From positions 77,403-141,402 of the forward strand of contig JAMPGX010000005.1 in the NCBI GenBank assembly GCA_023663725.1: a stretch of DNA of 64,000 bases, read 5' to 3'. The stretch is from a bacterium (GTDB lineage: Bacteria; Bacillota; Clostridia; Lachnospirales; Lachnospiraceae). Shown piece by piece: positions 35,566 to 43,073 of this stretch; the stretch's first letter is position 1, and every line of letters begins with the position of its first letter. The translations under genes were made by a program, and so were the position numbers. The notes under the pieces are model-generated. The model made no database searches and was not told the DNA's origin. It saw only the letters and a program-made list of their open reading frames with translations.

Positions 35566-35594
35566 TTGACAAACCCTGCAAAAGCGGATATAAA
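35566..35594 (+). promoter_or_regulatory. Promoter of the HU gene
   Basis: A perfect TTGACA (35566-35571) and TATAAA (35589-35594) with a 17-base spacer, about 73 bases before the HU start. Strong sigma-A promoter, as expected for an abundant protein. Confidence 0.85.
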
Positions 35595-35666
35595 TATATG
35601 TAGACGTTTCGCATATGAAGAATCTGTCAAAAATAACAGTATACTCAATAGAGGAGGAGTTACACC

Positions 35667-35942
35667 ATGAACAAAACAGAATTAGTTGCAGCTATGGCTG
35701 ATCAGGCAGGTCTGTCCAAGAAGGATGCAGAGAAGGCTTTAAAGGCTTTTACCGATGTTGTTGAAGCAGAATTGAAGAAGGGTGGCAAGGTACAGCTGGT
35801 AGGCTTTGGTACTTTTGAGGTGTCTGAGAGAAGCGCCAGAGAGGGCAGAAATCCCCAGAGCGGTAAGCCTATGAAGATCGCTGCTTCCAAGGCTCCCAAG
35901 TTTAAGGCTGGCAAGGCTTTGAAGGATTCTTTAAACAAGTAG
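35667..35942 (+). CDS. hup: HU-family DNA-binding protein
   Basis: A 91-residue histone-like protein that bends and compacts DNA. It starts MNKTELVAAMADQAGLSKKD; the DNA-binding arm signature GFGTFEVSERSAREGRNPQ is near residue 46. AGGAGG is well placed before the ATG. It has its own strong promoter and a terminator just after, so it is a single-gene unit. Confidence 0.97.
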   Translation: MNKTELVAAMADQAGLSKKDAEKALKAFTDVVEAELKKGGKVQLVGFGTFEVSERSAREGRNPQSGKPMKIAASKAPKFKAGKALKDSLNK

Positions 35943-35954
35943 GATAAAACAGGT

Positions 35955-35983
35955 AAGAGAGCCTAGCGATAGGTTCTCTTTTC
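35955..35983 (+). terminator. Intrinsic terminator of the HU gene
   Basis: AAGAGAGCCTA and TAGGTTCTCTT form an 11-pair stem (one G-U) with a GCGA loop and a following T-rich run. It lies 12 bases after the HU stop. Confidence 0.85.
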
Positions 35984-36013
35984 ATTTAGTGTGGAAATGA
36001 GGTTATAACAATT

Positions 36014-36253
36014 ATGAGACTTGACAAATATCTGAAGGTTTCTCGGCTGATCAAACGCCGTACCGTGGCGAATGAGGCCTGCGACGCCGGCAGGGTGACA
36101 ATTAACGGCAAGCCTGCCAAGGCTTCCTCCACAGTCAAGGCAGGGGATATCCTTGTGATTTCCTTTGGCAACAAGGAGGTGAAGGTGGAGGTGTTGGATG
36201 TGCAGGAGACAGTCAGAAAGGAAGAGGCCAAGGAGTTGTTCCGATACCTGTAA
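36014..36253 (+). CDS. rqcP: S4-domain protein RqcP (YabO/Hsp15-like)
   Basis: A 79-residue S4 RNA-binding protein, MRLDKYLKVSRLIKRRTVAN at its start. In Bacillus the homologue YabO/RqcP works with RqcH on stalled 50S subunits to add alanine tails to nascent chains. It opens the conserved order yabO-yabP-yabQ-divIC. The size matches the minimal S4 form. Confidence 0.92.
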   Translation: MRLDKYLKVSRLIKRRTVANEACDAGRVTINGKPAKASSTVKAGDILVISFGNKEVKVEVLDVQETVRKEEAKELFRYL

Positions 36254-36325
36254 TGCCCCTCGGGTCATATCTCGTTCCTCCATTTCATATATTTAAAAGG
36301 AATTAGAGATGGGAGGGACGGCCCT

Positions 36326-36619
36326 ATGGAAGACTTGAATACAGCTGGCGGACGGGCGCACAAGGTGTCCATGACCAATCGCCGGACATGTGTTATGACG
36401 GGCGTGAATGACGTGTTATCCTTTGACGTGCATGAGATTCTGTTGGAGACGGAGCAGGGGATGCTGATGATCAAAGGACAGGAACTACATGTGAGCAGGC
36501 TGATGCTGGATAAGGGCGAGGTGGATATAGATGGCAGGATTGACAGCTTCACCTACTCGGATGTGGCGGGCGGCGTTTCGGGTAAGTCGCAGTCGCTGCT
36601 CTCCCGACTGTTTCGGTAG
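36326..36619 (+). CDS. yabP: Sporulation protein YabP
   Basis: A 97-residue YabP-family protein. The conserved core (NRRTCVMTGVNDVLSFDVHE and LHVSRLMLDKGEVDIDGRI) is intact. YabP is needed for spore formation, being made in the mother cell in Bacillus. GGGAGGG lies ahead of the ATG. yabQ begins 17 bases later, so they form a unit. Confidence 0.9.
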   Translation: MEDLNTAGGRAHKVSMTNRRTCVMTGVNDVLSFDVHEILLETEQGMLMIKGQELHVSRLMLDKGEVDIDGRIDSFTYSDVAGGVSGKSQSLLSRLFR

Positions 36620-36636
36620 AGGCGGAGGAGCGGAAG

Positions 36637-37101
36637 ATGTCAGAGGAGAACATATTTCTGCTGTATGCCATTGCCTCGGGAATCTTTATCACCTTCATTT
36701 ATGATATCCTGCGGATTCTAAGGCGGGCAGTGCCCCATGGAGGCTTTCTGATCTCTCTGGAGGACCTGGTATTCTGGGTCTATTGCGCAATACATATCTT
36801 TCAATTGATGCACAGGGAGAGCAACGGGAGTCTGCGGTGGTTTGCAGTGATGGGCGCCTTGGCGGGGATGCTGCTCTATAAGAAGACTGTCAGCAGCCTG
36901 TTGGTGCGTTATGCATCGATGATTCTGGGCTATGTGATCAACCTGCTCCTCCGTCTGCTGGGTTTTTGCCTGCGTCCTGTCGCCAAAGCGGGTCATGCGG
37001 CGCGCGGCGCCGTGAGGCGACTGCGAAAAAGAGCATGGTCATCCTGCAAAAATAGGTTGAAAAAAACAAAAAGATCACTTAGAATGAGATTAAAGAAGTA
37101 A
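36637..37101 (+). CDS. yabQ: Spore cortex protein YabQ
   Basis: A 154-residue membrane protein with about four helices in the first 115 residues, and a very basic C-terminal tail (KKTKRSLRMRLKK). The family is required for spore cortex formation; FIYDILRILRRAVPH near residue 20 is typical. The stop shares a base with the next ATG (TAATG). Confidence 0.88.
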   Translation: MSEENIFLLYAIASGIFITFIYDILRILRRAVPHGGFLISLEDLVFWVYCAIHIFQLMHRESNGSLRWFAVMGALAGMLLYKKTVSSLLVRYASMILGYVINLLLRLLGFCLRPVAKAGHAARGAVRRLRKRAWSSCKNRLKKTKRSLRMRLKK

Positions 37102-37451
37102 TGAGGCATCGATTCAGGGAGAGAGCGATGGCGGAGAGAAGAGGCAGAAGAAGGAAAGCGGTATACCGTAAAAAAGTGCAGAACAGATTCAGTATGTTTC
37201 TGGTGATGCTGGCGCTGCTGATGATCCTGGTGGCCGTGTATGCCAGCAGCATCAAGCTGCAGGGCAGACTGGATGACCTGCAGGCCCAGTCTGCGGCCCT
37301 GCAGGTTCAGATCGACGCCGAGAGGCAGCGCGAGCAGGAGATAGAGCTTTTGCGCAAGCGTTCTCAGACCAAGGAATATTATGAAGAGATTGCCAAGGAA
37401 AAGCTGGGGCTGGTCAATCCGGATGAGATTGTATTTAAATCCAGAGATTGA
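37101..37451 (+). CDS. divIC: Septum formation initiator DivIC/FtsB family
   Basis: A 116-residue bitopic cell-division protein. A very basic N-terminus, one transmembrane helix (about 33-52) and a coiled coil (55-95) with LQAQSAALQVQIDAERQRE, then the conserved end YYEEIAKEKLGLVNPDEI. In related bacteria it joins FtsL and DivIB at the septum. The first ATG couples to yabQ; an ATG at 37128 with AGGGAGAG upstream is an equally good alternative start. Confidence 0.92.
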   Translation: MRHRFRERAMAERRGRRRKAVYRKKVQNRFSMFLVMLALLMILVAVYASSIKLQGRLDDLQAQSAALQVQIDAERQREQEIELLRKRSQTKEYYEEIAKEKLGLVNPDEIVFKSRD

Positions 37452-37482
37452 TACGTGCCTGGTCGAGCGGATAGGAGTGTGT

Positions 37483-39510
37483 ATGAGGAGAGGAACAAAA
37501 AAAGCGGTAGTGGCAGGGTTGGCGGCAGGGCTGCTGGCAGCGGGGGGCGTCGGTGTGGGCTCCTGTCTGGCGGCGCAGTCCTCGGCCAACCTGATTCGAT
37601 GTCCTGATTTTGCGGAGGGAGAAGATATCTCGGCGTGGTCCAGAGATCAGGGCGGGGCGACGATCACCGCGGAGTCAGGAACAGAGTCCATCTATGGGGA
37701 TGTTGTGACCTACGGCAAGATTACAGACAGAAGCTCCAACTATGAATGCTTTTCACAGGATGTGACAGATCTGGTGGAGAAGGACAGGGATTATGCGTAC
37801 AGCTTCTATGTGATGCTTGACGCGGACGATTACGCGGGAGCTCCGGCCGCGCAGCGCACGGTGGAGATATCTCCCTATATTACGGCGGACGGCAGTACCA
37901 CATACAGCCAGGGATGCAGCGGTACCGTGAGTCAGGTGTTGGAGCCGGGCGTATGGACGCAGTTTACAGGGACGTATACCCCCTCGTGGTCCGGCAACAT
38001 GGAAGAGGTCGTGATCCGGATTCTGGAGCAGGGAACTAATTACGGGCAGGGTGAAGGTGTGAAGGGGACTTATTATATGACAGGTATGGAACTAAGGATG
38101 CAGGGGGAGAAGGAGACCGTCATTCAGATGGACGTGCCTCGGTTGCGGGAGGCTGTGCCTCAGGATATGGGCGAGGATTTTATTATTGGGACCTCCATCG
38201 TCAACTCTGATCTGAAAGATGTGGATACGATGGCGCTGGTGACCAGGCATTTTAATGCCATTACCCTGGGCAACGAGTTGAAGCCGGATGCCATGTTTGG
38301 CTACAGCAATGACCGTTGTCCCGGAACCGAGACCGTGGAGCTCAATGGCGGGGAGCTGACGGTGCCAAAGCTGGATTACAGTCGGGCGGAGAGGACTCTG
38401 GACGCTATATATGACTGGAATCAGAGCCATCCGGAGGAGATCATCAAGGTGCGCGGTCATGTGCTGGTGTGGCATTCCCAGACGCCACAGTGGTGGTTCC
38501 ATGAGGACTATGACGTCGATAAGCCATATGCTGATGTCGAGACCATGAACCGTCGGCTGGAGTGGTATATTAAGACCATGGCGGAGCATTTTACCGGCGA
38601 GGACAGCAAATATCACGGGATGTTCTACGGCTGGGACGTGGTCAATGAGGCTGTCAGCGACGGGTCGCCCCGTTACCGCAACGCGACGGAGAACAGCAGC
38701 TGGTGGGCCGTTTACCAGAGCAATGAGTTTATTATCAACGCGTTCCGTTATGCCAATCAGTATATGGATCCTGAGGTGGAGCTTTACTACAATGACTATA
38801 ACGAGTGGTTTACCAACAAGAGATTGGGAATCGAGCAGCTATTGAGGGATGTGCAGGAGGCGGAGGGTACCCGCATCGACGGTATGGGCATGCAGGGCCA
38901 TTATCAGACAACCGCGACTCCCACTATGCAGGAATTTGCCACTGCCGCCAGAGCTTACGCGGCAATTGTGGGTCAGGTTCAGGTCACCGAGCTGGATATG
39001 AAAGCCAGCAGCGGGTACGATGGCACGGAGGATACCAGAGAGGAAGAGTTTGCTATCCAGGGTAGACGTTACAGGGAGTTATATGACACTGTGAAAGCCC
39101 TGCGTGAGGAGGGCGTGAATGTCACCAACATCACCCTGTGGGGCGTGGTGGACAAGAATTCATGGCTTCAGACCTTCAACGCTGTGGGTGGGGCGGCCGA
39201 CGGCAAACAGAGGCAGTGCCCGCTGCTGTTTGATGATGATTACATGGTGAAGCCGGCGTTCTGGGCATTTGCTGACAGCAGCAAGCTGGAACCGCCCGCG
39301 GAGGAAGTTCCGGAGGAGAGTGTGGAGGAGTCCGCAGTGGAGAGCGCGGAGAATCCGGTTATGGAGGAGTCCCCCAGCCCGCAGGAGCCCGTCGCGGAGA
39401 AGCAGGGTAAGCCATATGTTGTCATCGGCGCGGTGTGCGGCGCGCTGGCGGCTGCAATCGTGGGAGGCATACTGGTAAACCGGAGGAACAAAAAGAAGAA
39501 AGATCAATAA
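37483..39510 (+). CDS. Cell-surface GH10 xylanase with CBM4/9-like domain and C-terminal membrane anchor
   Basis: A 675-residue secreted endo-xylanase. A signal peptide (about 1-31) is followed by a CBM4/9-like carbohydrate-binding module (32-205; NLIRCPDFAEGEDISAWSRD). The GH10 barrel spans about 220-590: GHVLVWHSQTPQWWF, the acid/base Glu in WDVVNEAV, the NDYN motif, and the nucleophile Glu in VQVTELDM. Then comes a Glu/Pro-rich stalk and a last hydrophobic helix ending RRNKKKKDQ, a stop-transfer anchor with no LPXTG. ATG at 37483 is chosen because AGGAG precedes it. It sits between divIC and spoIIE, genes adjacent in many sporeformers except for yabR. Confidence 0.92.
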   Translation: MRRGTKKAVVAGLAAGLLAAGGVGVGSCLAAQSSANLIRCPDFAEGEDISAWSRDQGGATITAESGTESIYGDVVTYGKITDRSSNYECFSQDVTDLVEKDRDYAYSFYVMLDADDYAGAPAAQRTVEISPYITADGSTTYSQGCSGTVSQVLEPGVWTQFTGTYTPSWSGNMEEVVIRILEQGTNYGQGEGVKGTYYMTGMELRMQGEKETVIQMDVPRLREAVPQDMGEDFIIGTSIVNSDLKDVDTMALVTRHFNAITLGNELKPDAMFGYSNDRCPGTETVELNGGELTVPKLDYSRAERTLDAIYDWNQSHPEEIIKVRGHVLVWHSQTPQWWFHEDYDVDKPYADVETMNRRLEWYIKTMAEHFTGEDSKYHGMFYGWDVVNEAVSDGSPRYRNATENSSWWAVYQSNEFIINAFRYANQYMDPEVELYYNDYNEWFTNKRLGIEQLLRDVQEAEGTRIDGMGMQGHYQTTATPTMQEFATAARAYAAIVGQVQVTELDMKASSGYDGTEDTREEEFAIQGRRYRELYDTVKALREEGVNVTNITLWGVVDKNSWLQTFNAVGGAADGKQRQCPLLFDDDYMVKPAFWAFADSSKLEPPAEEVPEESVEESAVESAENPVMEESPSPQEPVAEKQGKPYVVIGAVCGALAAAIVGGILVNRRNKKKKDQ

Positions 39511-39512
39511 AG

Positions 39513-39580
39513 TTTGTCAACGAAAATAGAGAAAAGTGATCCATATTTTGACAAAAAGTATGGATCACTTTTTGTATACT
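39513..39580 (+). promoter_or_regulatory. Spo0A-type promoter of spoIIE
   Basis: TTGACA (39548-39553) and TATACT (39575-39580) are 21 bases apart, too far for a normal sigma-A promoter but the known spacing of the Spo0A-activated spoIIE promoter in Bacillus. TTTGACAAA (39547-39555) is, on the other strand, a perfect Spo0A box (TTTGTCAAA). A second box-like TTTGTCAAC lies at 39513-39521. Together these predict Spo0A control. Confidence 0.65.
39532..39573 (+). terminator. Hairpin with T-tract after the xylanase gene
   Basis: AAAAGTGATCCATA and TATGGATCACTTTT are a perfect 14-bp inverted repeat with a 13-base loop, 21 bases after the xylanase stop. It can terminate the xylanase message. The loop holds the -35 and Spo0A box of the next promoter, so the two signals overlap. 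Confidence 0.7.
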
Positions 39581-39643
39581 TTTGAATGCCGCGTAGTTGA
39601 AGCGATCTGTGGCAGACAAAAGTATAGGGGAGCAGGTGATCTT

Positions 39644-40921
39644 ATGTTGACAACAGCAGGCAGAGAGAGACAGGAACAGCTGAGTATGATGCTGTCGGAC
39701 TATGGAAGGGGAAGGCTTCTGGCATATGCGGACAGCTTCCGTGAGTTGTCCAGAAGCTATCGGGGCGCGAACCCATACAGGCAGCGGGAGTGGACGGAGG
39801 GCACATCCCGACAACAGGTGTTGGAGGCGCAGAGCTTGTGGGAAAATCGGCAGATGCTCTGCGACAATCTGAATGAGATGTCTCAGATCATGGCCAAAAT
39901 AGCAGGGGAGGTATTTCAGCTGAGTCCCCTCCCTCTGCGGGAGGAAAAATTAATTATTCGTGCTCTGAAGCAGGAGGGAATCACTGTGCGGGAGCTTTTT
40001 TATATGGAACAGCCAAGGCAGTGCGATTGCGAGGAGACAGAGGATGACAGGAAAATGGCGGGAGCCGCACTGGGACTGCATATGCAGTCCCAGCGGATGG
40101 TGGGACACAGCAGCCAGGAGATCGCGGACATGCTGTCTGTGCTGCTGGGACGGCGTCTGATTGTATCTGTGACCAGCCCCAGGCAGATTGAAGGCAGGGA
40201 AGGCATTTACCTGTTTGTGGAGGAGCCGCGCTTCGTCATGCTGTCAGGCAGCGCCCGCGCGGTGAAGGAGAGTGAAACCGTCTCGGGAGATAACTATTCA
40301 ATCGTGCAGTCTGACAGGGGTTGGACGACAGTGCTGTTGTCTGATGGCATGGGCTGTGGAGAGGAGGCCAGCGCGGACAGCAGTCAGGTGTTGGAGATGA
40401 TGGAGAGAATGCTGGAAGCGGGTTTTGAGACGGATATGGCAGTGAGCCTGGTCAACAGCGCGCTGATGGCGACAGGCAATATATCGGGCAGGCGCAATAT
40501 GTCCACTCTGGACATCTGTAGCCTGAATCTGTATCAGGGTATGTGTGTATTTCGCAAAATTGGGGGCGCCGCCTCCTTCTTAAAGAGTAACAGTTATGTG
40601 GAGCAGATCAGTCTTCCGGGGCTGCCCTTGGGTATATTACCCACGGGGGCTCAGGAGGACGCGCAGGGAGCGCTGTGTCAGAGTGTGAGTCGCGAGCTGA
40701 TAGACAACGATTATATCATCATGGTGTCAGACGGGGTGTTGGATGCGCTGCGGCACAACGGATACGAGAACGCCATGATTCAATATCTGGAGAGCATGCG
40801 GGAGCAGCATCCGGAGGAGATGGCCGGTAATCTGCTGCAGTATGTGCTGCGATGCAGTCAGGGACGAATTGTGGATGATATGACAATACTTGTGCTGGGC
40901 GTGTTTGACAGTCACCGATGA
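39644..40921 (+). CDS. spoIIE: SpoIIE-like PP2C phosphatase lacking the membrane domain
   Basis: SpoIIE dephosphorylates SpoIIAA and so releases sigma-F in the forespore. This 425-residue protein keeps a central helical region and the PP2C domain (about 200-425): LLSDGMGCGEEASADS, NMSTLDICSLNLYQG, IMVSDGVLDAL and VDDMTILVLGV, which include the metal-binding Asp residues. It lacks the roughly 300-residue ten-helix membrane domain of Bacillus SpoIIE. The ATG at 39644 has AGGTGAT just upstream; the longer frame from 39536 starts inside the hairpin. It lies before tilS, as in Bacillus. Confidence 0.88.
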   Translation: MLTTAGRERQEQLSMMLSDYGRGRLLAYADSFRELSRSYRGANPYRQREWTEGTSRQQVLEAQSLWENRQMLCDNLNEMSQIMAKIAGEVFQLSPLPLREEKLIIRALKQEGITVRELFYMEQPRQCDCEETEDDRKMAGAALGLHMQSQRMVGHSSQEIADMLSVLLGRRLIVSVTSPRQIEGREGIYLFVEEPRFVMLSGSARAVKESETVSGDNYSIVQSDRGWTTVLLSDGMGCGEEASADSSQVLEMMERMLEAGFETDMAVSLVNSALMATGNISGRRNMSTLDICSLNLYQGMCVFRKIGGAASFLKSNSYVEQISLPGLPLGILPTGAQEDAQGALCQSVSRELIDNDYIIMVSDGVLDALRHNGYENAMIQYLESMREQHPEEMAGNLLQYVLRCSQGRIVDDMTILVLGVFDSHR

Positions 40922-40963
40922 GAAAGCATTGACTTTTGGCGGCAAAGTGGCTATCATAGGAAT

Positions 40964-42385
40964 ATGGAAAAGCAATTCAGTGATCTGGAACAGCGTGTCC
41001 TGGCATATTGCGGAGTATATCGGCTCTTTGAACCGGGTGACGGAGTGGTGCTGGGCGTATCGGGAGGGGCGGACTCCGTTTGCCTCTTATTTATGTTACA
41101 CAGACTTCGCGAGGAGCTTGGGATAAAGCTCTATGTGGTACATGTCAATCATGGTCTTCGACCGGAGGCAGGCGGGGATGCCGATTATGTGGAACAGCTG
41201 TGTAGGGAGCTGGATATCCCCTTTTCCCTGGTGGAGGCGGATGTGCAGGCCATTGCCGGTGAGCGGGGGTGCTCTACTGAGGAAGCGGGCCGACAGGTGC
41301 GCTATGAGTCGTTTGAGAGGGAAATGCGGCGGTGGAAGGCTCAGAAGATCGCGGTAGCGCATCATGCGGGGGACAGAGCGGAAACCATGCTGTTTCATCT
41401 GTTTAGAGGAACAGGTCTGGTCGGGCTGGGCAGTATTCAGCCAATGCGGGGATCGGTAGTGCGTCCCCTGCTGGAGCTGGAGCGCAGCGATATAGAGACA
41501 TATTTGAATAATATGCGGGTTTCCTATCGTCACGACAGCACCAATGATACGGATGCCTATGCCCGCAACCGCATTCGTCATCATATCCTGCCCTATGCGG
41601 AACGGGAAATCTGCAGAGGCGCCGCGGCTCATCTGTGTCATGCAGCGGATATTTTCAGTGAAATTGAAGACTATATGGAAGAACAGATCCGAGCTGCGGG
41701 AGAATTGTGCGTGACGAGGAGAAACGGAGGTCTGGATATCTGCTGCGCGACTTTTGCCGCCCTACATCCGGCTCTGCAGAAGGGTCTGCTGCTCGCTCTG
41801 CTCAGGGAGCTCTCTCCGGCCCACAGAGATATGGGGGCGCGGCAGGTAGAGCAGGTGTTGGACCTGTGTGTACGGCAGGGAAACAGGGAGCTCTCACTGC
41901 CTCAGGGCATTTGCGCCGGTCGCTGCTATGAGTATGTGACATTGGAGCGACTTGAGGAACGGGAGTCAGCGCCGATGGCATTCTGCCAGCAGATACGGAT
42001 ACCGGGTGCACCGGGAGAGAGTGTTTCTTTCCAGGTGTGGGGAGGCGTGCTGCAGCTGCAGCGCATGGAAAACAAAAAAAATGTGAATCTTTTGGGAAAT
42101 CCATATACGAAATGGATGGATTGTGATAAAATAGAGGAACTATTGGAGTGGAGGACCAGGAGAACGGGAGATTATCTGGAGATTCGCACTTCGTCTGGCT
42201 ACGGTCGCAAGCTGCTCAAGAACCTGTTTATCGATGAAAAACTTCCTGTCAGGGAGCGGGACCGGATCCCTCTGCTGACCCAGGGCAGTCACATCCTCTG
42301 GGTGGCAGGAGGGCGCATCAGTGAGCGGTGCCGGATACACGATGGGACAAGACAGATTGTGCGGATAGAATACAGAAGAGCTTAA
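40964..42385 (+). CDS. tilS: tRNA(Ile)-lysidine synthetase
   Basis: Converts the wobble C34 of the AUA-reading tRNA-Ile to lysidine, an essential step. The PP-loop SGGADSVCLL is near residue 34; HHAGDRAETMLFHLFRGTG near 126 and NDTDAYARNRIRH near 184 are family motifs. The C-terminal TilS domains (about 360-473) are complete, with RKLLKNLFIDEKLPVRERD. hpt follows after ten bases, the usual tilS-hpt-ftsH order. Confidence 0.95.
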   Translation: MEKQFSDLEQRVLAYCGVYRLFEPGDGVVLGVSGGADSVCLLFMLHRLREELGIKLYVVHVNHGLRPEAGGDADYVEQLCRELDIPFSLVEADVQAIAGERGCSTEEAGRQVRYESFEREMRRWKAQKIAVAHHAGDRAETMLFHLFRGTGLVGLGSIQPMRGSVVRPLLELERSDIETYLNNMRVSYRHDSTNDTDAYARNRIRHHILPYAEREICRGAAAHLCHAADIFSEIEDYMEEQIRAAGELCVTRRNGGLDICCATFAALHPALQKGLLLALLRELSPAHRDMGARQVEQVLDLCVRQGNRELSLPQGICAGRCYEYVTLERLEERESAPMAFCQQIRIPGAPGESVSFQVWGGVLQLQRMENKKNVNLLGNPYTKWMDCDKIEELLEWRTRRTGDYLEIRTSSGYGRKLLKNLFIDEKLPVRERDRIPLLTQGSHILWVAGGRISERCRIHDGTRQIVRIEYRRA

Positions 42386-42395
42386 GGAGGAAAAT

Positions 42396-42923
42396 ATGGC
42401 GGAACATGTGGAGATACTGATACCGGAGGCGGAGGTAGATGCCCGCATCCAGGAAATTGGCGAGCAGATCAGCAGAGATTACGAAGGCAGACAGGTGCAT
42501 CTGGTATGCGTATTGAAGGGCGGGAGCTTCTTCATGTGTGAGTTGGCCAAGCGCATCAGCGTTCCGGTATCGCTTGATTTCATGTCCGTGTCCAGCTACG
42601 GTAAGGATACCAAATCCAGCGGAGTGGTCAGGATTGTCAAGGATCTGGACGAATCCCTCAAGGGCAAGGATGTGCTGGTGGTGGAGGATATCGTGGATTC
42701 GGGCAGGACTCTGAGCTACCTGCTGGAGATGTTGCGGGACCGTGGTCCCAGTTCTCTGCGGCTGTGCACTCTGCTTGACAAGCCGGACCGCAGAGTTGTG
42801 GATGTGCATGTAGACTATACCGGCTTTCAGATTCCAGATAAGTTCGTGGTGGGTTATGGTCTTGACTATGACCAGAAATACCGGAATCTGCCCTATATTG
42901 GCGTTGTACAACTTGAGAGCTAA
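42396..42923 (+). CDS. hpt: Hypoxanthine phosphoribosyltransferase
   Basis: Salvages hypoxanthine and guanine to IMP and GMP using PRPP. The 175-residue protein carries the PRPP loop VLVVEDIVDSGRTLSYL near residue 90 and the early VCVLKGGSFF near 38. AAGGAGG precedes the ATG. It lies between tilS and ftsH. Confidence 0.96.
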   Translation: MAEHVEILIPEAEVDARIQEIGEQISRDYEGRQVHLVCVLKGGSFFMCELAKRISVPVSLDFMSVSSYGKDTKSSGVVRIVKDLDESLKGKDVLVVEDIVDSGRTLSYLLEMLRDRGPSSLRLCTLLDKPDRRVVDVHVDYTGFQIPDKFVVGYGLDYDQKYRNLPYIGVVQLES

Positions 42924-43073
42924 ACCGACGAACGTTAAGCTACTCCGATTTCTGTCCGTCGCATGTCTGTGCGTCAGGAAAGAGAGGTACGTGAGTATAA
43001 CAAGACCGTCTTCGCTGTGAGAATACGAAATGTGCCGGCGAAGGCAGAGAGGCTTTTTATCAGGAGGCGTCCA

